A stretch of 48,212 nucleotides of DNA from JAJYVT01 sp036796435. GTDB lineage: Bacteria; Actinomycetota; Acidimicrobiia; Acidimicrobiales; RAAP-2. Shown piece by piece: positions 43,172 to 48,212 of the stretch. A program made the position numbers and the translations under genes. Where the stretch lies: NCBI GenBank assembly GCA_036796435.1, contig DAIRCY010000008.1, forward strand, positions 1 through 48,212, read 5' to 3'. Positions within the stretch are counted from its first letter, which is position 1; the number at the start of each line of letters is the position of its first letter. The notes under the pieces were generated by a model. It searched no databases. It was not told the origin of the DNA and saw only the letters and a list, made by a program, of their open reading frames with translations.

Positions 43172-44373
43172 GCCTCGACGGTGACGAGCTCACGCGACGC
43201 GTTGTTGAGCCGCCGCGGCCCGCTCGGCGTGACGACGACGATGTCCTCGAGCCGCATCCCGAACCGCTGGGCGTGGTAGATGCCGGGTTCGACGGAGAAG
43301 GCGTTCCCGACGACGAGCGGGTCGGCGTTCCCGTGCACGATGTAGGGCTCCTCGTGGGTCTCGATGCCGATGCCGTGCCCGGTCCGGTGAATGAACGCAT
43401 CGCCGTGTCCGCCTGCGTCGATGATGTCGCGTGCGACGCGGTCGACCTCTTCTGCGGGCACCCCGGCGCCGGCGGCGTCGACGGCTGCCTCCTGGGCCTC
43501 CCGAAGGAGCGCATAGCAGTCTGCGACCTCAGGCGGCACCCGGCCGGTCACGACCGTTCTCGTGATGTCGGAGCAGTACCCGGCGTCCGTGCCCGGGACG
43601 AACATGTGGCCGCCGAAGTCGCAGACCACGGTCTCACCCTCTTCGATGACGCGCGCTCCGCTCTCGTGATGCGGGCTCGCGCTGTTCGGGCCGCTGCCGA
43701 CGATCATGAAGTCGACCCGGTCGTGGCCTTCTGCGAGCAGCCGCTCGGCGATCTCCGCAGCGACCTCGGCCTCCGGGCGGCCGACGAAGCGGACCTCGGA
43801 CGCCTGGATCGCGTCTGCGACCCTGTCCGCGGCGCTGCCCGCACGGGCGAGCATCGCCACTTCCAGTTCGTCCTTCACCGCCCGCAACGGCGCGGTCAAC
43901 CGCGACGCGGGGACGAACGTCGCCTTCGTGATGCCGTCCTGCAGTCCGAGGAGCGTCTTGGCCCACTCCTGGTCCGAGATCCCGATCCGCGCCGCACCAT
44001 CGTCCCCGACGAGGCGAGCCACGATCTCGAGCGGGTCTTCCAAGTCCGACCACGGCCGCACTGCGAAGAGGTCGCCGTGCCTGATGACCCGGGGCTCTTC
44101 GAGCGCGGGCACGACGAGCACCGGCTGCTCTCCCTCCCGGATCACGAGCATGGTGACGCGCTCGAGCGGCATCGCGGCGTAGCCGGTCAGCCAGGGGAGG
44201 TCTCCGCCGCGCGACACGAGCAACGCCGTGAGGTCGAGCTCCTGCATCCTCACTCGCACCCGTTGCATCCGGTCGCTGAAGGAGCGGACGACCTCGTGGG
44301 GGTCGATTCGGTCCTGTGAGCGGTCTTCGGAGCGGCCTTGGGAGGCTCCTTGGGAAGGTGACGCCGGGTCCAC
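43168..44373 (-). CDS. M24-family Xaa-Pro aminopeptidase
   Basis: 401 residues from GTG 44373 with GAGAGGAG upstream. The N-terminal creatinase-like domain (about 35-165; LTALLVSRGGDLPWLTGYAAMPLERVTML) precedes the pita-bread domain with all metal ligands: Asp in VVCDFGGHM, Asp in YCSDITRTVV, His in HRTGHGIGIETHEEPYI, Glu in FSVEPGIYH and Glu in RLEDIVVVTP. It releases an N-terminal residue from X-Pro peptides. The first ~25 residues are polar repeats (GASQGRSEDRSQDR). It lies 10 bases after the MBL-Rieske gene and overlaps the S9 gene, so the three form one operon. Confidence 0.94.
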
Positions 44374-44383
44374 GTGGCTCCTC

Positions 44384-46096
44384 TCAGTGGGCGTCTACCG
44401 ACCGAGCATCGGCCGGAGGATGGTCTTTCGCCGGAAGGCTTGCCCGAAGAGCGTCTCCCGGAACGTCGCTCCCGTCCCCCGCGTCGCCCCCGTCGCTCCC
44501 GTCGACCGCATCGCCCGCCGGGACGGTGAAGAGGTCGAACCCCTCCGCGGTGAGGCACCGTCCGGTGGCGAGGTCGTAGCGGTTCCCGTGAAGTGAGCAG
44601 GTGAGGACGCCGTCTTCGACGTGCCCGAAACGCAACAGGTCGGCACCGAGGTGCGGGCACTGCCGCTGGACGAGGTAGTCCCCGGCGCGCCACAGCTCGC
44701 CGGCCGCGGCAGTGCCGTTCTCGTGCTTGCGCGCAGCGAGCTCGAGGGAGGCCTCGAGATACGCCATCCGGCGCGCCGACAGGCACTTGAAGAAGCTGAA
44801 GACCGTCTCGTTGTACTCGCCGCGTCGCGTCGCCTCGAACCGGCACGACAAGAAGAGCTCGTTCACCCAGTCCTCCGTCCTCCGGTCGACGAGCGACCGG
44901 AGGAGCGCCTCGTCGAAGAAGAACGCGTGGCCGGCCGCTTCGGCGTCGCCGGGGGCGGCACGGCGCACCCTCCCCTCATCGGGGTCGATCACCACGCCGA
45001 ACCGACCGACGTCGAGGAGGATGGCGCCCCCGAGCGCGAGACGGAGCAGGGGTGCCCGGTCGAGGAGCGGCTCGATCCAGTCGGCCATCCGTGCAACGAC
45101 CTCCTCTGGATCCGGCGGGGTCGCCACCGGGGGCGGGATCGCTGCAGTGATCTCGGCGCGTCGGCGCGCCTGGTACCGGCGGAGGTACTCCCGCTTGGCG
45201 GTGTAGATCGACTCGACCGCTGTGGAGGCGAGCTCCTCTGTGCCCAAGACGTGGTGCGACACCTCGAAGTGTTGCGGGGAGACCTCGATCTCGGAACCTG
45301 CGACCGCCAGATGCCCCCGCTCGATCCCGCTCTCGTGGAGGGTGCGCAGGAAGCTCATCTGGTCCTGGAAGATGTTCGCCGGGTCGTCGGCGAGATCGTT
45401 CAGCTCGAAGAGGGCGTCGTCGAGGAAGGCCGGCGGACCGGCGAACGGGACGACGTGTGCCGCGCCGATCTCCTTGACGTACTGCATCGCACGCTGTCCC
45501 TGGCGAACCCGCTTGTCGCGCGAGAGCTCGTCCTTCTCCGCCGTGGTCCACCGGTACACCATCGGGTACCAGATGGCGCCCGAGTACTGGAGGAAATGGA
45601 CGTCGAAGGGGCCGAGCGCCCGCAGGGGGCTCAGGTCGCGGGGGTGGCAGTCGTTCTGGTTGAGGATCCGGGTCGTGCCGTCGTCCACCACGATCGCCGA
45701 ATCGCCGATCGGGCCGTCGGCGACCGAGGTCGACGTGGTGATGGCGACGCTGAGGCCGTCGAGCTCGACGCGCCGCCCCGAAGAGGTCTCGACGAACTTC
45801 GAGAAGCCGATCGCCTCGAGCGCCCTGCGGAGGTCGTCCAACGGGAAGTCCGGAAGCAGGACGGTGGTCGACTTGTCCACGTGCTCGGCGAGGAACTTCG
45901 CGTCGAAGTGGTCCTTGTGGAGGTGGGAGACGTAGAGGTAGTCGGGGGCGGAGATCCGCTCGATGTCGAGGCCGGCGTTGTCAGGAAAGGGGAACCACGC
46001 ACCGAAGTAGGCACCATTGAACCATGGGTCGCACAGCACGGTGCGCCCGTTGGCCTCGACGAACAGCCCGGCGTGGCCGGTGATCAGTATGCGCAT
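44384..46096 (-). CDS. Metallo-beta-lactamase-fold protein with C-terminal Rieske domain
   Basis: 570 residues from ATG 46096. MBL fold: MRILITGHAGLFVEANGRTVLCDPW at the start and the metal motif SHLHKDHFDAKF near 56-67, of UlaG/NAPE-PLD/CMAH type; DCHPRDLSPL and HVVPFAGPPAFL follow. A 170-residue middle region of unknown fold leads to a Rieske [2Fe-2S] site: CPHLGADL near 477 and CSLHGNRYD near 500, a full C-x-H/C-x2-H set. In CMP-Neu5Ac hydroxylase the Rieske domain is N-terminal; here the order is reversed. The tail is a Gly/Asp/Ser repeat. It may be a Rieske-dependent oxygenase or an MBL hydrolase with redox control; the substrate is unknown. First gene of the operon with M24 and S9 peptidases. 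Confidence 0.85.
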   Translation of the reverse strand: MRILITGHAGLFVEANGRTVLCDPWFNGAYFGAWFPFPDNAGLDIERISAPDYLYVSHLHKDHFDAKFLAEHVDKSTTVLLPDFPLDDLRRALEAIGFSKFVETSSGRRVELDGLSVAITTSTSVADGPIGDSAIVVDDGTTRILNQNDCHPRDLSPLRALGPFDVHFLQYSGAIWYPMVYRWTTAEKDELSRDKRVRQGQRAMQYVKEIGAAHVVPFAGPPAFLDDALFELNDLADDPANIFQDQMSFLRTLHESGIERGHLAVAGSEIEVSPQHFEVSHHVLGTEELASTAVESIYTAKREYLRRYQARRRAEITAAIPPPVATPPDPEEVVARMADWIEPLLDRAPLLRLALGGAILLDVGRFGVVIDPDEGRVRRAAPGDAEAAGHAFFFDEALLRSLVDRRTEDWVNELFLSCRFEATRRGEYNETVFSFFKCLSARRMAYLEASLELAARKHENGTAAAGELWRAGDYLVQRQCPHLGADLLRFGHVEDGVLTCSLHGNRYDLATGRCLTAEGFDLFTVPAGDAVDGSDGGDAGDGSDVPGDALRASLPAKDHPPADARSVDAH

Positions 46097-46318
46097 CGTG
46101 CGCGTGCTCCCAGCGTCGGCGTCGCGCCGGCAACGTTCGTCCGGCGTCTCCCGCCCTTCTGAACCAGCGCCGTACCCCGCCCGTGTCGGGATGAAGCGAC
46201 ATTGCAGCGCAGAAGGTCGGGGCGATCTTGTCCGATCATGGACCGCCATGTTGACATCCGCGCCGGGGGCCGTGGAGCGACGGCGCCCGGCGCACCGCGA
46301 GCTCCCGGCGGCTCTCCG

Positions 46319-46358
46319 CCATTCGACAGGGCGCGTCCCGGCCATTCGACAGGGCGCG
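46319..46358. repeat. Direct repeat in the divergent promoter region
   Basis: CCATTCGACAGGGCGCG occurs at 46319-46335 and 46342-46358 (period 23 bp, about two helical turns), inside the 288-base region 46097-46384 between divergent MBL-Rieske and TylF-like genes. It may be a pair of regulator sites. No other gene is seen in this gap. Confidence 0.6.
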
Positions 46359-46384
46359 GCGCGGGCGGGCATGCTCGCCGACCG

Positions 46385-47116
46385 ATGACATCTCGCGACG
46401 TCCTACGGCGGGTCGCAAGGACCCTCGCCCCGATCCAACCCCGGCGGGCGCTGCTCGCCGCCGGCAGGCACCTTTCTGCCGCCGCGCTGACACGCTTGAC
46501 CAACGGCCTCGGCGGCCTCGAGCAGGGCCGCTGGTTCGCTGACGTCGGCTGCCGCGTTCCGAACCTGGCGGACCGGTTCGCGGTCTTCGACGAGGCCATC
46601 CGGCGCGTCAGGGGCACGCAGCCGCTCTATCTCGAGTTTGGGGTGTACCGCGGCAGGACCATGCGGTACTGGGCCTCGCACCTCACGACCCCGGCGGCGC
46701 GGTTCGTGGGTTTCGACAGCTTCGAGGGGCTGCCGGAGACCTGGCAGCCCAATGCGCGGGCCGGCGCCTTCTCGGTCGCCGCGAAGCCCCCCGAGGTCGA
46801 CGACCCGAGGGCCTCCTTCGTCGTCGGCTGGTTCGACGACACCCTCCCCACCTACGAGCCGCCGCCCCACGACCAGTTGATCGTGAACGTCGACTGCGAC
46901 CTGTACTCGAGCACCCGATGCGTGCTCGACTGGCTCGCTCCGCACCTCCGGCCGGGCACCCTCGTCTACTTCGACGACCTCTTCAACCGTGACCACCAGT
47001 GGCGTGCACTCCGGGAGTGGCTCGAGGGGACCGGTAAGGACGCGCGGCCCGTAGCGATGGCACGCTGGGGCCACCACCTCCTCTTCGAGACCGGAGCTGA
47101 GGATCCCGCGACCTGA
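46385..47116 (+). CDS. TylF/MycF-like class I SAM methyltransferase
   Basis: 243 residues from ATG 46385 (an open frame from 46202 adds low-complexity residues and is less likely). Motif I is LYLEFGVYRGRTMRYWASHL (about 79-98), then RFVGFDSFEGLPETW, a TylF-type loop, and IVNVDCDLYSSTRCVLDWLAPHLRPGTLVYFDDLF, with the metal-binding Asp residues of this family. TylF/MycF methylate sugar hydroxyls in macrolides; related genes occur in many glycan and lipid clusters. Divergent from the MBL-Rieske operon. A hairpin follows its stop. Confidence 0.85.
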   Translation: MTSRDVLRRVARTLAPIQPRRALLAAGRHLSAAALTRLTNGLGGLEQGRWFADVGCRVPNLADRFAVFDEAIRRVRGTQPLYLEFGVYRGRTMRYWASHLTTPAARFVGFDSFEGLPETWQPNARAGAFSVAAKPPEVDDPRASFVVGWFDDTLPTYEPPPHDQLIVNVDCDLYSSTRCVLDWLAPHLRPGTLVYFDDLFNRDHQWRALREWLEGTGKDARPVAMARWGHHLLFETGAEDPAT

Positions 47117-47119
47117 GAA

Positions 47120-47186
47120 CACAGGTTGGCCTGTGGCCCACCTCGACCTTCCCGCTGGAGCGCGCGCGTTGGCAACCGCCAGCGGG
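47120..47186. terminator. Two hairpins between convergent genes (possible bidirectional terminator)
   Basis: CACAGG/CCTGTG (47120-47135, loop TTGG) begins four bases after the methyltransferase stop. CCCGCTGG/CCAGCGGG (47151-47158 with 47179-47186) ends three bases before the SpoIIE stop. Neither has a T-run, as is common in high-GC actinobacteria. Confidence 0.4.
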
Positions 47187-47188
47187 GA

Positions 47189-48212
47189 TCACCGCTCCGG
47201 TTGCCACTGAAGCAGGAGCACCGTGGCGTCGTCTTCGAGGCTCGTTCCTCGATGCTCGAGTACGTCGGCGATGAGCCGACGTACCGTTTCTGCAACCGTC
47301 TGTCCATTGGCGAGGGCTCGCACAGCGAGATCGCCGACGCGCTCGACGCTGAAGAGGTCCCCGCCAGCAGAGCGCGCCTCCGTCACTCCATCGGAGATCA
47401 TGAGCACAGCATCGCCCGGTTGGAGCCGGACTTGTCCCACTTCTGCAGAGGTGAACCCAAGACCGATCGGCGACGCCGGCGAGAACTCCATGGCGTGCCT
47501 CTTTCCGGCGCGGATGAGCTCCGGGCGGGGGTGACCGGCGTTCACGATGGACAGGAGGCCGCTGTCGAGATCCAGCTTTGCGAGGTGCGCCGTGACGAAG
47601 ACGTCGTCACCGAACTCCTCCGCGACGGCTTGATCGAGCTCGAGGTAGATCCCGGGAAGGTCGAGCCCACGGCGTCGGCTGTTCCGGTAGCTTCCGACGG
47701 CCAGATTCGCGAGACGACTGGCGGCCATCCCATGGCCCATGGCATCGAAGACGGCGAGGTGCAATTCGCGCTCATTGAGGGCGTAGTCGAAGGTGTCACC
47801 GGCGATCTCGTAGGCCGGTTCCAGGTGACCAGCGAGCGAGACATCGTGAGCAATCAGGGAACGCGGCGGCAACAGCGCCCAGCGCAGTTCGGCCGCGAGT
47901 GAAACCTGCGCACGCCGGCAGACCAATACCGGACTATCACTGCGCAGCCGTCGGGAAGTGATGAGCAGACCGAGCAGCGCAGCCAACCCGTGAACGTCGC
48001 TCGATATGTCAGTCGCGTCCCCTCCCGTCGCGACCACGCGGATCACCCCGATGCGGTCGCCGCTATCGGTGACCGGCATCCACCAGACGCCGTTCGCACC
48101 GCCGACGGGTTCGCCACGCTGAAACGCTCTGCCGGCTGCGGAGCGCACCATGTCCTCGGCGTCCCTCTCTTGGGCGTCCCTCTCTTGGGCGTCCCTCTCT
48201 TGGGCGTCCCTC
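47189..48212 (-). CDS. SpoIIE/RsbU-type PP2C phosphatase, 5' end outside window
   Basis: The frame runs without a stop from the right edge to TGA at 47189; an internal ATG at 48151 would give 320 residues, but the coding repeat upstream argues for a longer protein. Visible: part of a GAF-like sensor (about 15-70 from that ATG; WWMPVTDSGDRIGVIRV), then the phosphatase domain (LRWALLPP, LAGHLEPAYEIAGDTFDYAL, DAMGHGMAASRLANLAVG, SIVNAGHPRPELI, DAVLMISDGVTEAR, EDDATVLLLQW). These Asp/Gly motifs bind metals. Such enzymes dephosphorylate STAS proteins, so the STAS genes at 11662-13100 may be substrates. The sensor is preceded by ERDAQ repeats. Confidence 0.9.
   Translation of the reverse strand, partial: RDAQERDAQERDAQERDAEDMVRSAAGRAFQRGEPVGGANGVWWMPVTDSGDRIGVIRVVATGGDATDISSDVHGLAALLGLLITSRRLRSDSPVLVCRRAQVSLAAELRWALLPPRSLIAHDVSLAGHLEPAYEIAGDTFDYALNERELHLAVFDAMGHGMAASRLANLAVGSYRNSRRRGLDLPGIYLELDQAVAEEFGDDVFVTAHLAKLDLDSGLLSIVNAGHPRPELIRAGKRHAMEFSPASPIGLGFTSAEVGQVRLQPGDAVLMISDGVTEARSAGGDLFSVERVGDLAVRALANGQTVAETVRRLIADVLEHRGTSLEDDATVLLLQWQPER
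48161..48211 (-). repeat. 15-bp tandem repeats at the window edge coding (ERDAQ)n
   Basis: The unit GAGAGGGACGCCCAA (minus strand) recurs three times in frame, and the last copy ends in ERDAED just before M at 48151. The array runs off the window. The peptide is highly charged and helix-prone, so it may act as a linker before the sensor domain. The array may be why the contig ends here. Confidence 0.92.

Noticed and set aside
46202..46384. N-terminal extension of the TylF-like methyltransferase
   Set aside because: The added residues are Arg/Gly/Ala low complexity, include the direct repeat, and do not resemble the family; ATG 46385 fits better.
48161..48211. CRISPR array at the right edge
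   Set aside because: Units are 15 bp, directly adjacent with no spacers, and in frame with a protein.

Overview
The window is a high-GC, gene-dense piece of bacterial chromosome. Its ends cut through a gene on each side: a fluoride-channel gene at the left and a SpoIIE-type phosphatase gene at the right. Two runs of ten Ns (7612-7621 and 29610-29619) show that it is a scaffold. The best taxonomic guess is an actinobacterium outside the usual model genera, perhaps Acidimicrobiia-like. The reasons are the gcvH-garA-ftsR-DUF151 block, a second MerR protein resembling mycobacterial Rv1830 next to glycine-cleavage genes, frequent GTG/TTG starts with ATGA/GTGA overlaps, and many apparently leaderless promoters (TANNNT 6-9 nt before the start codon). 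The class-level placement is inference. There are no rRNA, tRNA, CRISPR, phage or insertion-sequence features.

Layout. 1-5746: tandem FluC/CrcB fluoride channels, then a coupled pair of a ThDP-dependent pyruvate oxidase-like enzyme (with an apparent internal deletion) and a large FAD/Fe-S 2-hydroxyacid dehydrogenase. 5835-9677: an MGDG-synthase-like glycosyltransferase, an HpnJ-type radical SAM enzyme broken by a scaffolding artefact that carries a piece of rpsK, and a DMT-family membrane protein. 9774-13100: a signalling island of GAF-ANTAR, Crp/Fnr, a previously uncalled coupled small ORF, two STAS anti-sigma antagonists and an RsbW-like kinase. The SpoIIE phosphatase at 47189-48212 is a possible distant partner. 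13242-18352: gcvT-gcvPA-gcvPB with a nuclease-like gene and the Rv1830-like MerR gene. 18494-24214: FTR1 iron permease under a likely iron box, divergent thiG/thiD, a repeat-bearing membrane-anchored protein, a GT87-like membrane protein and an AcuI/YhdH reductase. 24216-30246: DUF151, FtsR, GarA, GcvH, a ManC/phosphomannomutase fusion and a CDP-alcohol phosphatidyltransferase. 30288-37505: DUF1015, TauE/SafE, a methyltransferase, 2-oxoacid:ferredoxin oxidoreductase KorAB and class I fructose-bisphosphate aldolase. 37541-40841: a basic repeat/TPR protein divergent from an ABC exporter. 40850-47116: an operon of MBL-Rieske protein, M24 peptidase and S9 peptidase, divergent from a TylF-like methyltransferase.

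How the genes fit together. The 2-hydroxyacid dehydrogenase and ThDP enzyme could take lactate to pyruvate and then acetate. The glycine cleavage system is split between gcvTPAPB and a remote gcvH. Its neighbour GarA is known in mycobacteria as a phospho-switch at the 2-oxoglutarate node, and this window also encodes the 2-oxoacid oxidoreductase KorAB. STAS, HATPase and SpoIIE proteins are the three parts of a partner-switching circuit.

Most notable: the two scaffold joins share one artefact pattern (edge sequence duplicated around foreign or extra bases). A 96-codon ORF is coupled at both ends between STAS and Crp. In-frame tandem repeats recur, often right after a start codon. A compact operon joins an MBL-Rieske protein to two proline-type peptidases.
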